Source of the DNA: Pseudodonghicola flavimaris
GTDB taxonomy: Bacteria; Pseudomonadota; Alphaproteobacteria; Rhodobacterales; Rhodobacteraceae
Reading direction: 5' to 3'
Length of the DNA: 64,000 bases
NCBI RefSeq assembly: GCF_030164425.1
Contig: NZ_JASNJD010000003.1
Span: 62,001-126,000 of the forward strand
Part shown: in pieces, positions 52,885-61,765 of the stretch
Position numbering within the stretch: the stretch's first letter is position 1
Layout of the letters: each line of letters begins with the position of its first letter
Notes under the pieces: model-generated
The model's database searches: none
Told to the model about the DNA's origin: nothing
The model's input: only the letters and a program-made list of their open reading frames with translations
Translations under genes and position numbers: made by a program

Positions 52885-54657
52885 ATGTTGCCCGGCGAAT
52901 CCGCAACCTCCTTTGCCTCGCGCCTTGCGCGGCGCAACGGCGTTCCGCGCCTTGTTCCCTTCTGCTCGGATATTGGGATCGACTACGGGCAGCTGACCAA
53001 CGGTGCCCCGACAGAGATCGAACGTCTCGCAGCCTTGGGCGGGTCAGACCCCGCCGCGATGCAATTCTGGACGCCGCGCGTCGTCGGGGATGGATGGTTC
53101 GAACTCGGCCATGCCACTTTGAAGTTCACCTGCTTCCGGCGAACACACGCACGCACCTGTCCGGTCTGCATGTCCGCCGCGCGTCAGCGGCCGGAGGACG
53201 TGCCCGCAGTTCACCACGGCCTGTGGCAGCTCGAAAGCATCCGTACCTGCCAGATCCACGCGTGCCTTCTGGTGCCATTGGCGCAGGCCGGAACGGGCAA
53301 GGACGTGTTCGACATCGTGCCCCACCTCCGAAACTACGCGCCCACACCTGCGGTGCATGTGGCGGACAAGGACCGTCATCTGGAGAACTGGCTGGCAGAC
53401 CAGATCGGTACCGGACAGGAGACCCGCAGAGACTGGTTCTATGGCCTGCCGATCCATGTCGCCGTCCAGACCGCCGAAAATCTCGGGGCCTTGATGACCT
53501 TGGGTGCCGATGCCAAACGTACGGATATCTCGGAACAGGATTGGGTGCGTGCCGGAAACGCCGGTTACATGGTCTTGCGAGACGGGCTCGAGGCCATGCT
53601 CGCGACACTGCGCGAGATACAATCGCTCACGCCAATTGATGCACGGCTCCATCGCCACCGGTTCCGGCTGTTCTACAACTGGTTGCGGGACCGCGATGAA
53701 GACCCCGCATTCGATGTCATCCGCGACAGTGTCCGCGACTACATCTGGTCGAATTTTCCCGTCGCCGAGGGGGCCATCATCCTCGGTCAGCCAGCGCCGG
53801 AACAGCGGGTGCACACGCCAGCGACGGCCGCCGCCATCTCCGGTGTCAGCCGATGGAAAATCGAACAGCACCTGATCCGGCGCGGCCTCGCATCGGCCCG
53901 GGACAACGGACAAGGCGTGCACCTCAACACCTATCCCACCTCCGACATCATTTCCGAGATCACCACCCAGATCCACGGAATGATATCCGCGACGCAAGCC
54001 GGAGACATCCATGGCGTAACCTTGGCGACCTTGCGCCTGCTGCGCACGCAGGGGCTCATTTCTCATGCCGCGGCCTGTCCCAAGAACGGTTCCTATTTCG
54101 AGGAAAGAGAGATCTCGGATTTTCTGAGAAAACTGAGAGCGTTGGCCAAACCAGAGCAACAAGCACCGGAAGATGCTGTCATGTTCCGCGAAGCCGCGCT
54201 GCAGTGCCAGACGTCGTTGGCAGAGGTCGTGGCCTGCGTTCTGGACAATCGCCTTCCCCTCTTCGCGACGGCTCCCGCCGACGCAAGGTTCGGCGATCTC
54301 TTGGTCTCGATCCGGGCCATCCGGCAAACGACAACCATCCCGGCGGAGGATGCCCTGTCGCTCGGTGAAGCTAGCCTGCGCCTGAAAACCAATACGAGAA
54401 CCATTCGCGCCCTTCTGCAACGCAGGCATATCGTCCACGTACAACCCTTCTCCGATGCCAAGCATCGCCGGTGGCAGGTAATCTGCGCCAGGAGTGTGGA
54501 AGAGTTCCGCACGACCCACATCTCGCTGACCGAACTGGCCGCGCGCCGCAACCGAGACGCCGCCAACCTCAGCAAGGACCTCTACAGCTACGGCATCCGG
54601 CCTCTGCGCCTCGGGGACAAATGCCAGCGCTTCTTCAGACGGCGAGATGTGATCTAG
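52885..54657 (+). CDS. tniQ: TniQ/TnsD-family target-selection protein, long form
   Basis: The 590-residue protein has the TniQ domain at its N-terminus (LPGESATSFASRLARRNGVP; zinc ribbon CPVC at 92-95 with C122 and H125 in RTCQIH) and a long C-terminal part with repeated helical, HTH-like segments (ATAAAISGVSRWKIEQHLIRRG, LSLGEASLRLKTNTRTIRALLQRRH). Tn5053 TniQ is about 400 residues; this length is nearer to TnsD, which binds a chromosomal attachment site. The usual N-terminal MTRALPL is present just upstream in another frame (52851), so the ATG at 52885 may be a secondary start after a frameshift. Confidence 0.88.
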   Translation: MLPGESATSFASRLARRNGVPRLVPFCSDIGIDYGQLTNGAPTEIERLAALGGSDPAAMQFWTPRVVGDGWFELGHATLKFTCFRRTHARTCPVCMSAARQRPEDVPAVHHGLWQLESIRTCQIHACLLVPLAQAGTGKDVFDIVPHLRNYAPTPAVHVADKDRHLENWLADQIGTGQETRRDWFYGLPIHVAVQTAENLGALMTLGADAKRTDISEQDWVRAGNAGYMVLRDGLEAMLATLREIQSLTPIDARLHRHRFRLFYNWLRDRDEDPAFDVIRDSVRDYIWSNFPVAEGAIILGQPAPEQRVHTPATAAAISGVSRWKIEQHLIRRGLASARDNGQGVHLNTYPTSDIISEITTQIHGMISATQAGDIHGVTLATLRLLRTQGLISHAAACPKNGSYFEEREISDFLRKLRALAKPEQQAPEDAVMFREAALQCQTSLAEVVACVLDNRLPLFATAPADARFGDLLVSIRAIRQTTTIPAEDALSLGEASLRLKTNTRTIRALLQRRHIVHVQPFSDAKHRRWQVICARSVEEFRTTHISLTELAARRNRDAANLSKDLYSYGIRPLRLGDKCQRFFRRRDVI

Positions 54658-54677
54658 AAAATCATGATCTGATCGGG

Positions 54678-54702
54678 AAGCCGACCTTCGGGTCGGCTTT
54701 TT
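54678..54702 (+). terminator. rho-independent terminator after tniQ
   Basis: AAGCCGACC and GGTCGGCTT form a 9-bp stem with a TTCG tetraloop, followed by TTTTC. It begins 20 nt after the tniQ stop codon. Confidence 0.9.
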
Positions 54703-54735
54703 CATGCCCGCCGAGAGACAAACCTATGTGGCGAT

Positions 54736-54812
54736 AAAGGCAGCATTCACGGTTCGCCGAGATTCCGCCCGTCTGATTTCAAAGGGAGAAATCGGCCCCG
54801 AAAGGCAGAACT
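54736..54812 (-). repeat. inverted CTGCCTTT motifs, candidate right end of the transposon
   Basis: On the - strand AGTTCTGCCTTT occurs at 54812-54801 and CTGCCTTT at 54743-54736. The first is an exact 12-bp inverted match to 37400-37411 in direct repeat A. Inverted short repeats of this type at two ends are what a TnsB/TniA-like transposase binds. Confidence 0.5.
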
Positions 54813-54831
54813 TTGTGACGCCTCCCACCCT

Positions 54832-54951
54832 TTGAAAAGCACCAGATAGTTCTGCCCTTTTCGTCAGAAGCCTTGCCTCTGCCGCGCAGGCGGGTGCTGT
54901 TTTCCTTTCAAGACCTCTAGCCGCCTCGATCCCACCTATGGTGTATTGATC
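54832..54951 (+). repeat. direct repeat B, right boundary of the island
   Basis: This 120-bp sequence aligns with repeat A over its whole length with one single-base gap and about 25 differences (roughly 80% identity by hand). The first 37 nt differ at one base. It lies after the tni genes and before chromosomal genes. The divergence argues against a recent duplication. Confidence 0.75.
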
Positions 54952-55123
54952 GTCTTGCTCCCCCGCTTGCCTCTTTGCCGCAAGCGCCGGGGCAGCGGCG
55001 GCATGTCGGAGAACCCGAACAGGTCTAGGTCGGAAAAATCCGGCCGGTTTGCGCCTGGTCAATTTGCGCCATCTCCAAAAGATGTATTCAAGAAGCAGGA
55101 TAATGAGCGAAGGAACCCGAGCC

Positions 55124-55597
55124 ATGCGCGATCTGCCTCAGAGTTTTTCCCGGACCCAGCGGCTGCTGCACTGGGCGATGGTGGGGTTGATTCTGGTCAA
55201 TCTGCTGCTGCCGCAGGGCATGGGAGGCCGCGGGATCGAGATCGGGGTGGTGCTGCCGGCGCATGTCCATATCGCGGTGGGGATGCTGGTTCTGGTCCTT
55301 GCGGCGGTGCGGCTGGTGCTGCGGTTGATCCGTGGCGTGCCGCCCGAACCGATAGGGGCACCCCGGGCGTTCCGGGTTCTGGCCCGGGCCGGGCAATGGG
55401 TGTTCTATCTGCTGTTCTTCGCCATGCCGATCACCGGCGCCCTGGCCTACTACCTCGGGCAGGACACCGCGCGCCTGCTCCATGCCGAGGTGTTCCGGCC
55501 GCTGTTCTGGCTGCTGATCGCGATCCACGTCAGCCTGGCGCTGGCGCATCAATACCTGTGGCGGACCGATATGCTGGGCAAGATCGTCCGGGGCTGA
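55124..55597 (+). CDS. cytochrome b561 family membrane protein
   Basis: The 157-residue protein has four membrane helices and the bacterial b561 histidines: RLLHWAM in helix 1, HVHIAVG in helix 2, and LHAEVFRPLFWLLIAIHVSLALAHQ in the last part. It would carry two haem b groups and pass electrons across the membrane. AAGGAA lies 8 nt before the ATG at 55124; another ATG at 55103 is possible. It is the first chromosomal gene after the island. Confidence 0.88.
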   Translation: MRDLPQSFSRTQRLLHWAMVGLILVNLLLPQGMGGRGIEIGVVLPAHVHIAVGMLVLVLAAVRLVLRLIRGVPPEPIGAPRAFRVLARAGQWVFYLLFFAMPITGALAYYLGQDTARLLHAEVFRPLFWLLIAIHVSLALAHQYLWRTDMLGKIVRG

Positions 55598-55619
55598 GCT
55601 GCCCCCGGGGTCGACGGGC

Positions 55620-56504
55620 TCAGGCGGCGGCGGCCAGCAGCCAATCGGCGAAAACCCGACCGCTTTCGGGCAGGCTCGGCGCTTCGGTCAGGTAATAGGC
55701 AGTGCCGAAGTCGACCGCGCCGCCCGGCCATTCCTCCAGCGATCCTTCCTCGACCAGCCGGGCGGTGATCGACCGCCAGCCCAGCATCAACCCGCGCCCG
55801 TCCAGCACCGCCTGCGCCGCCTGCACGTAGTTGTCGAAGCTCTGCCCGGTCAGCCGCGGCCTGACGATGCCGCGCAAGGCGAAATAATCCTGCCACCCGG
55901 CCCAGTGCTGATTGTGCGGACTGCGCACATGGATCAGCGGCACGCTGTCCAGCCCCTGCCCTTCCGCCTGCAGCCGCGTGATCAGCGCCGGCCGGCCGAC
56001 CGGCGCGACCCGTTCGTCAAAGAGCTTGCGGGTCCACCCCTCGCGCCAGCCGCCGGTGCCGTAGCGCAGGGCGATATCCACCCCCGCGTTCAGGGCCGGC
56101 AGATCGCTGGGCGGCGCCTGCACGTTGACGGTGATATCGGGATAGAGCGCATAGAACTCCGGCAGTCTCGGCATCAGCCAATAGGTCGCCATGCCGAGGG
56201 TGCAGGCGACGTTGACCTGCTGGTCCGACAGCCCCTGCATCGCGCGGATATCCTCGATCGCCGCCGAGATCTGGCCCAGCCCATCCCGCACCGCCCGCGC
56301 CAGCAGCTCCCCCGCGCCGGTCAGCCGCACCGGCCGTTTGCTACGGTCGAACAGATCGGCCCCCACATGCGCCTCAAGCGCCTTCAGCGCCTGGCTCACC
56401 GCCGGGCGCGAGACGTTGAGCCGGGCCGCCGCCTCGCTCATGGTTTCGAGACGCGCCATCGCCTCAAAGGCCGCCAGCAGGCGCAGGGGGGGCAGACGAT
56501 CCAA
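55620..56504 (-). CDS. LysR-family regulator (GcvA-like), likely regulator of the dioxygenase operon
   Basis: The 294-residue protein has the LysR HTH (LRLLAAFEAMARLETMSEAAARLNVSRPAVSQALKALEAHVGADLF, in segments) and substrate domain. It diverges from the dioxygenase gene with 132 nt between starts, which contain an imperfect dyad GTAACCCATGGCTTAAC at 56522-56538 that may be its operator. The position suggests it controls use of gamma-butyrobetaine, carnitine or a related quaternary amine. Confidence 0.88.
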   Translation of the reverse strand: MDRLPPLRLLAAFEAMARLETMSEAAARLNVSRPAVSQALKALEAHVGADLFDRSKRPVRLTGAGELLARAVRDGLGQISAAIEDIRAMQGLSDQQVNVACTLGMATYWLMPRLPEFYALYPDITVNVQAPPSDLPALNAGVDIALRYGTGGWREGWTRKLFDERVAPVGRPALITRLQAEGQGLDSVPLIHVRSPHNQHWAGWQDYFALRGIVRPRLTGQSFDNYVQAAQAVLDGRGLMLGWRSITARLVEEGSLEEWPGGAVDFGTAYYLTEAPSLPESGRVFADWLLAAAA

Positions 56505-56636
56505 CGGGCGCTCCTATCAACGTAACCCATGGCTTAACTTATGTTCAGATTATTCGAGCTGTTTCGCTTTGGGAACTCCTGAAATCATAGCCGGACCGAA
56601 ACTCCCCCCTCTCGGTCCACAAGGTAAGGAAACGCG

Positions 56637-57776
56637 ATGAATGTAATGCAGGACATGACCGCTGCGGTCAGCCTCGGCGACAAGGGTCTGACGCTACCGC
56701 TCGCCGACGGGCGCGAGGCCTATTTCAATTACTACTGGCTGCGCGACAACTGCCCCAGCTCGTTCAACACCGAAACCCGTGAACGGACCTTCGACATCTT
56801 CCACCTTGAGACCGCACCGCGCGCGGCCAGCGCCAGGGTCGAAGACGGTGCCCTGGTCATCGACTGGGCGGGAGAGGATCACGTCACCCGCATGCCGCTG
56901 TCGACGCTGGCCCAATACACCGACGGCCGGCCCCGCCACGATCCCGCCGATCTGCCGCGCGTCGCCTGGTATTCCGATCACTTCGCCGACGTGCCGCGGT
57001 TCTCCCAACCCGAGCTGGTCAAGGATCCCGCGCTCTGCGCCAAGTGGATCGAGGCGCTGCTGGTCGAAGGGCTCGCCATCGTCACCGACATGCCCGACAG
57101 CAACGAGGCGCTGACCGAGACCGCCAATCTGCTGGGCACCGTCCGGCCGACCTTCTTCGGCGATTTCTTCGATGTGAAGACCTATATCAACCCGACCAAC
57201 AGCGCCTATACCGCCGCGGCGCTGGAGCTGCACACCGACACCCCGGCCGAGGAACACGCCCCCGGCGTCCAGTTCCTGCACTGCCGGCGCAACAGCGTCG
57301 AGGGCGGTGGCAGCCTCTATGCCGACGGGGTGGCCGTGGCCAACGACTTCCGCGCCCGCGATCCCGAGGGGTTCAAGCTGCTTTCCACCGTCTCGATCCC
57401 CTTCTATTGCGAGCACGACACCTATGATGTCCGCTCGCGCCAGACGGTGATTGAGCTCGACGCCCATGGCGAGGTCTCCGGCCTGACCATCAGCCAGCAT
57501 ATGGCCGATATCTTCGATCTGCCGCAGGATGTGCTGGACGACTATTACCCCGCCTTCTGCCGGTTCGGCAAAATGCTGCAGGAAGACCGCTATGTCATGA
57601 AGTTCATGATGAAGGCGGGCGAATGCTTGGTCTTCGACAACCACCGGATCGTCCATGGCCGCGCCGCCTATACCGCCAGCTCGGGCGAACGCTATCTGCG
57701 CGGCACCTATGTCGACCGCGGTGAAATGCGCTCGCGCTACCGCGCGCTGGTCAGCGAAGGGCGGTTCAAGGCATGA
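56637..57776 (+). CDS. 2-oxoglutarate/Fe(II) dioxygenase, gamma-butyrobetaine hydroxylase-like (TauD/TfdA family)
   Basis: The 379-residue protein has an N-terminal DUF971-like domain (YWLRDNCPSSF) and a C-terminal TauD domain with the iron ligands H199 and D201 (LELHTDTP) and H340 (FDNHRIVHGR), R355 for 2-oxoglutarate, and the family segment PGVQFLHCRRNSVEGG. It resembles gamma-butyrobetaine hydroxylase, which makes carnitine, or the related TmpA. Only one cysteine (C39) of the zinc site of animal enzymes is present. It overlaps the next gene by 4 nt. Confidence 0.8.
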   Translation: MNVMQDMTAAVSLGDKGLTLPLADGREAYFNYYWLRDNCPSSFNTETRERTFDIFHLETAPRAASARVEDGALVIDWAGEDHVTRMPLSTLAQYTDGRPRHDPADLPRVAWYSDHFADVPRFSQPELVKDPALCAKWIEALLVEGLAIVTDMPDSNEALTETANLLGTVRPTFFGDFFDVKTYINPTNSAYTAAALELHTDTPAEEHAPGVQFLHCRRNSVEGGGSLYADGVAVANDFRARDPEGFKLLSTVSIPFYCEHDTYDVRSRQTVIELDAHGEVSGLTISQHMADIFDLPQDVLDDYYPAFCRFGKMLQEDRYVMKFMMKAGECLVFDNHRIVHGRAAYTASSGERYLRGTYVDRGEMRSRYRALVSEGRFKA

Positions 57777-58537
57777 GCGCGCTGGCGCTGGATCAGGTCA
57801 GCCCGCAGCACAACGGGCTGACCGCGTTGCGCCAGGACCTGGCGGCGGCCTTCCGGCTGTGCCACCGCATGGGGTGGAGCGAATCCGTCGGCAACCACTT
57901 CAGCGCGGCGGTTTCCGACGACGGGCGGCAGTTCCTGCTGAACCCCAAGTGGCTGCATTTCGGCGCCATCCGCGCCAGCGATCTGCTGCTGCTGGACAGC
58001 GACGACACCGCCACGCTGTCCCGCCCGGATGCCCCCGACGCCTCGGCCTGGACGGTGCACGGAACCCTGCACCGCAAACTGCCCCGTGCCCGGGTCGTGC
58101 TGCATTGCCATTCGCCCTATGCAACCGCGCTGGCCTGTCTCAAGGACCCGACGATGGTGCCGATCGACAACAACACCGCCCGGTTCTACGGCCGGATCGG
58201 CTATGATCTCGGCTTCGGCGGCATTGCCGACGCCGAGGAAGAGGGCGAGCGGCTGGCGGAGTCGCTGGGCGACAAGGACGTTCTGGTGATGGGCAACCAC
58301 GGGGTGACCCTCATCGCCGACACCGTGGCGGCGGCCTATGAAGACCTCTATTTCTTCGAAAAGGCAGCGCAGACGCTGATCCTCGCCCGCTCCACCGGCG
58401 AACCGCTGGCGGTGCTGTCGGATGCGGTGGCGCAGAACACCGTGGAGGGGTGGGCCGCCTATGCCGGAATGGCGGATCGGCATTTCGACTTCCTGAAATC
58501 CGAGCTCGACGCCAGCGACACCAGCTGGCGGACCTGA
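57773..58537 (+). CDS. class II aldolase/adducin family protein
   Basis: The 254-residue protein has the metal-binding pair in VVLHCHSPYATALA and a third histidine in VMGNHGVTLIADTV, typical of class II aldolases. Substrate is unknown. Translational coupling to the dioxygenase suggests it acts on the product of that enzyme or a side product. A terminator follows. Confidence 0.85.
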   Translation: MSALALDQVSPQHNGLTALRQDLAAAFRLCHRMGWSESVGNHFSAAVSDDGRQFLLNPKWLHFGAIRASDLLLLDSDDTATLSRPDAPDASAWTVHGTLHRKLPRARVVLHCHSPYATALACLKDPTMVPIDNNTARFYGRIGYDLGFGGIADAEEEGERLAESLGDKDVLVMGNHGVTLIADTVAAAYEDLYFFEKAAQTLILARSTGEPLAVLSDAVAQNTVEGWAAYAGMADRHFDFLKSELDASDTSWRT

Positions 58538-58560
58538 CCCCGCCGGCCGGTACAAAAGCT

Positions 58561-58595
58561 AACCCCCGGGTGCGATCACCGCCCCCGGGGGTTTT
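58561..58595 (+). terminator. terminator after the class II aldolase gene
   Basis: AACCCCCGGG and CCCGGGGGTT form a 10-bp stem around a 13-nt loop, followed by TT. It lies between this gene and the convergent carnitine dehydrogenase operon. Confidence 0.75.
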
Positions 58596-58625
58596 CGTCG
58601 CCGCCGCCCCGCCCGGTGAGATCAG

Positions 58626-60047
58626 TCAGCCGCGCTGGCCGACCGCGCCGCCGGCGCCCGGCGCCGCCATCTCCCGATGCGCCTCGGCCAGGGCGGCAAG
58701 CGCCGTGGCCACCGCCGGCTCCGGCGGGCAGCTGCGCCGCGTGGTCAGATCGGTGTGCAACAGCAACGTCTCGATCGTCGCTGCCAGCCCTCCGTCCGAC
58801 CGCCAGGCGCGGTGGAACAGATGCATCTTCTTGCCCGCCCCCTCCAGAACCTGGGTCGTCACCGTCAGCAGATCGCCCAGATGCACCTCATCGAGATAGC
58901 GCACCCGGGTATCGACGGTGAAGTAGCTCTTGCCGGACGCGATGTAATCAGCATCCGCCCCGACCCGCTGCATCAGCCCGTCGGTGGCCCAGGTGCCCAG
59001 TTCCAGATAGGCGGCCTCGTTCATGTGGCCGTTATAGTCGGTCCAGGTCACCGGCACCCGCCGCTGGCTGGTGATCGGCAACCCGTCCCGGTCGCCCGGC
59101 GCCGGCAGCTCGGCCTCGTGATCCAGGATCACCCGCCCCGCCGCCGTGCCGCCATGCCGCAGGCTGCGCAGGATGCCGACCAGATTGTCGTCGCGGGTAC
59201 GTTCCAGCTCGGCGATGCTGCGCCCGCCCGCCTGGGCGTCGGACTGCGCCGAGATCAGGTCGATCAGCGGCTGATCCAGCTCGGGCACATCGGTCAACCG
59301 GCTCAGCGGCCAGCCGAGGCTGGGACCGAACTGCGCCAGGTAATGCGCCATCCCCGCCTCGCCGCCGGCGATGCGATAGGTCTCGAACAGGCCCATCTGC
59401 GCCCACCGCAGGCCGAAGCCCATGCGGATCGCCTCGTCGATATCCTCGGTGGTGGCGATCCCGTCCTTGAGCATCCACAGCGCCTCGCGCCAGACCGCTT
59501 CCTGAAACCGGTTGCCGAGAAACCCGTCGATCTCTTGTTTCAGCGGCAGCGGGAACATGCCCAGCCCGCGCACCACCTCTGCCGCCCGGGCGCAGAGGTC
59601 CGGCGTGCCCGACAGCTCCACCAGCGGCAGCAGATAGACCGGGTTGAACGGGTGAACCACCGCCACCGGCGCCCCCAGCGCGGCGAGGTCGGAGGCCATG
59701 AACCCCGAGGTCGAGGAGGCGATGAACACCCCCTCCGCCAGCGCCGGCGCGATCTGGGCATAGACCTTCTGCTTCAGCTCCAGCCGTTCCGAGACGCTCT
59801 CCTGCACCCAGTCGGCGCCCTGCACCGCCTCCTCCAGGCTATCGCAGAACCGCAGCGTGCCTTCCGCCGGCAAAGCCCGGTCATAGAGCGCCGGCAGGGA
59901 CCGGCGGGCGTTGTCCAGCACGGCGCCGATCTTGCGGGCGGCCTCCGGGTCGGGATCGAAGACCGACACGTCCCAGCCGTTCAACAGGAACCGTGCAGCC
60001 CAGCCGCCGCCGATCAGCCCGCCGCCGATAATCGCAGCCCGGCTCAT
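58626..60047 (-). CDS. L-carnitine 3-dehydrogenase fused to a betainyl-CoA thioesterase
   Basis: The 473-residue protein has an N-terminal 3-hydroxyacyl-CoA-dehydrogenase-like part with the NAD site [44 protein letters not shown] and [17 protein letters not shown]. From about residue 335 a hotdog thioesterase domain follows with the signature [15 protein letters not shown]. This is the known fused form in which carnitine is oxidised to 3-dehydrocarnitine and betainyl-CoA is hydrolysed to glycine betaine. It overlaps the BKACE gene by 4 nt and is last in its operon. Confidence 0.92.
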   Translation of the reverse strand: MSRAAIIGGGLIGGGWAARFLLNGWDVSVFDPDPEAARKIGAVLDNARRSLPALYDRALPAEGTLRFCDSLEEAVQGADWVQESVSERLELKQKVYAQIAPALAEGVFIASSTSGFMASDLAALGAPVAVVHPFNPVYLLPLVELSGTPDLCARAAEVVRGLGMFPLPLKQEIDGFLGNRFQEAVWREALWMLKDGIATTEDIDEAIRMGFGLRWAQMGLFETYRIAGGEAGMAHYLAQFGPSLGWPLSRLTDVPELDQPLIDLISAQSDAQAGGRSIAELERTRDDNLVGILRSLRHGGTAAGRVILDHEAELPAPGDRDGLPITSQRRVPVTWTDYNGHMNEAAYLELGTWATDGLMQRVGADADYIASGKSYFTVDTRVRYLDEVHLGDLLTVTTQVLEGAGKKMHLFHRAWRSDGGLAATIETLLLHTDLTTRRSCPPEPAVATALAALAEAHREMAAPGAGGAVGQRG

Positions 60048-60967
60048 GCGCTGCGGCTCCCGGGGGCCTGCTTGACCAGCCCCAGCTTGGCACGCACCTC
60101 TGCCGGGCCGATCACGCTGGCACCGAGGGTTTCCAGTGCGGTCACCGCCCGTTCCACCAGCTGCGCATTGGTCGCCAGAACGCCCTTTTCCAGCCAGAGG
60201 TTATCTTCCAGCCCGACGCGCACATTGCCCCCGGCCAAGGCGGCGGCGGCGACATAGGGCATCTGATCCCGGCCCAGGCTGAAGGCCGACCAGGTCCAGC
60301 CGGCAGGCACATTGTTGACCATCGCCATGAAGGTGTTCAGATCGTTCGGCGCCCCCCAGGGGATCCCCATGCAGAGCTGCACCAGCGCCGGGTCCTCCAG
60401 CACCCCCTCCTGCACCAGCTGTTCGGCGAACCACAGATGCCCGGTGTCGAAGGCCTCGATCTCGGGCTTTACCCCAAGCTCGGTCATCATCCGGCCGGTG
60501 GCCCGCAGCATGCTGGGCGTATTGGTCATCACGTAATCGCCATCGCCGAAGTTCATCGAGCCGCAGTCCAACGTGCAGATTTCCGGCAGGCACTCGCGGA
60601 TATGGGCCAACCGCTCGGTGGCGCCGGCCATATCGGTTCCGGCCTGATCCAGCGCCAGCGGATCCTCGACCGGGCCAAAGGTCATGTCGCCGCCCAGCCC
60701 GGCGGTCAGGTTCAGCACCACATCCACATCGGCCGAGCGGATGCGGTCGGTCACCTCGCGGTAATACTCCACATTGCGCACCGGCACCCCGGTTTCAGGA
60801 TCGCGCACATGGCAATGCACCACCGCCGCGCCGGCCTTCGCCGCGGCAATCGCGCTGTCGGCGATTTCCTTGGGCGAGCGGGGCACCAGGCGGCTTCTGT
60901 CCTGGGTGGCGCCGGCACCGGTGACGGCGCAGGTCAGAAAGACGTTGCGGTTCATCTTCAGGGGCAT
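60044..60967 (-). CDS. BKACE (DUF849) beta-keto acid cleavage enzyme, probably dehydrocarnitine-specific
   Basis: The 307-residue protein starts with [33 protein letters not shown] and has [15 protein letters not shown] with the zinc-binding histidines, [17 protein letters not shown] and FDTGHLW. The adjacent carnitine dehydrogenase indicates the reaction 3-dehydrocarnitine + acetyl-CoA to betainyl-CoA + acetoacetate. The gene is 12 nt after the CaiD-like gene. Confidence 0.9.
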   Translation of the reverse strand: MPLKMNRNVFLTCAVTGAGATQDRSRLVPRSPKEIADSAIAAAKAGAAVVHCHVRDPETGVPVRNVEYYREVTDRIRSADVDVVLNLTAGLGGDMTFGPVEDPLALDQAGTDMAGATERLAHIRECLPEICTLDCGSMNFGDGDYVMTNTPSMLRATGRMMTELGVKPEIEAFDTGHLWFAEQLVQEGVLEDPALVQLCMGIPWGAPNDLNTFMAMVNNVPAGWTWSAFSLGRDQMPYVAAAALAGGNVRVGLEDNLWLEKGVLATNAQLVERAVTALETLGASVIGPAEVRAKLGLVKQAPGSRSA

Positions 60968-60979
60968 CGGACCCTCCTG

Positions 60980-61765
60980 TTACCGGCCCTTCCAGACCGG
61001 ATCGCGTTTCTCTGCGAAGGCGCGGGCGCCTTCCTTCTGGTCTTCGGAGCGATAGAGACGCTCGACCGTTTCGAACTGGCTGCGGGTGATGCGGTTCATC
61101 GCGTCCTGGAACTTCATGTCCTCGGCCTCGCGCACCACCTCCTTGATCGCCGCGAAGACCAGCGGCGGACCGGCGGCCAGGTCATCGGCCATCTGGCGCA
61201 CCTGATCCATCAGCTCGGCCGCCGGCACGATACGGTTGACCAGCCCCCAGCGATGCGCCTCCTCGGCATCGAACCAGCGGCCGGTGTAGAGAAGCTCCAT
61301 CGCGATGTGATAGGGGATGCGCTTGGGCAGCTTGATCGTCGCCGCATCCGCCACCGTGCCGGAGCGGATTTCCGGCAGCGCGAAAGTGGCATGATCGGCG
61401 GCGAAGATGATATCGGCGCTCAGCGCCAGTTCCAGCCCGCCACCGCAGCAAATGCCGTTGACCGCGGCGATCACCGGCTTGTTCAGCCCGCGCAGTTCCT
61501 GCAGCCCGCCAAAGCCGCCCTTGCCGTAATCGGCATCCGGCCCCTCGCCATCGGCAGCGGCCTTCAGGTCCCAGCCGGGGCAGAAGAACTTCTCCCCGCC
61601 GCCGGTGATGATCGCCACCCGCAGCTCCGGATCGTCGCGAAAGGCGGTAAAGACCTCGCCCAGCTCCTGGCTGGTGGCCATGTCGATGGCATTGGCCTTG
61701 GGTCGGTTCAGGGTCACTTCGAGAACCGCGCCACGGCGGTCGGTGAGAACGTTCGACGAGGTCAT
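60980..61765 (-). CDS. enoyl-CoA hydratase/isomerase, CaiD-like (crotonobetainyl-CoA hydratase)
   Basis: The 261-residue protein is a crotonase with LEVTLNRPKANAID, the oxyanion segment FFCPGWDLKAAADGE, PVIAAVNGICCGGGLELALSADIIF and ALPEIRSGTVADAATIKLPKRIPY. Its length equals that of E. coli CaiD and the motifs are close. It would hydrate crotonobetainyl-CoA to carnitinyl-CoA. The ATG at 61765 overlaps the previous gene stop by 4 nt. Confidence 0.86.
   Translation of the reverse strand: MTSSNVLTDRRGAVLEVTLNRPKANAIDMATSQELGEVFTAFRDDPELRVAIITGGGEKFFCPGWDLKAAADGEGPDADYGKGGFGGLQELRGLNKPVIAAVNGICCGGGLELALSADIIFAADHATFALPEIRSGTVADAATIKLPKRIPYHIAMELLYTGRWFDAEEAHRWGLVNRIVPAAELMDQVRQMADDLAAGPPLVFAAIKEVVREAEDMKFQDAMNRITRSQFETVERLYRSEDQKEGARAFAEKRDPVWKGR

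Larger units (their letters stand above)
37384..54951. mobile_element. genomic island at tRNA-Ala, Tn5053/Tn7-like (tniABQ) with defence and toxin-type cargo
   Basis: The 17.6-kb region begins 8 nt after tRNA-Ala and is bracketed by two imperfect direct repeats of 120-121 bp. It has lower GC in parts (especially 38.4-42.6 and 48.3-48.5 kb), no housekeeping genes, and holds mobility genes: resolvase, IS66, MITE-like element, tniA, tniB and tniQ. CTGCCTTT motifs occur in inverted orientation at the two ends (37400-37411 against 54801-54812), as transposase-binding sites would. No tyrosine integrase was seen. Extent of the original element is uncertain; the tni genes alone may define a smaller element from about 48.3 kb. 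Confidence 0.7.
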
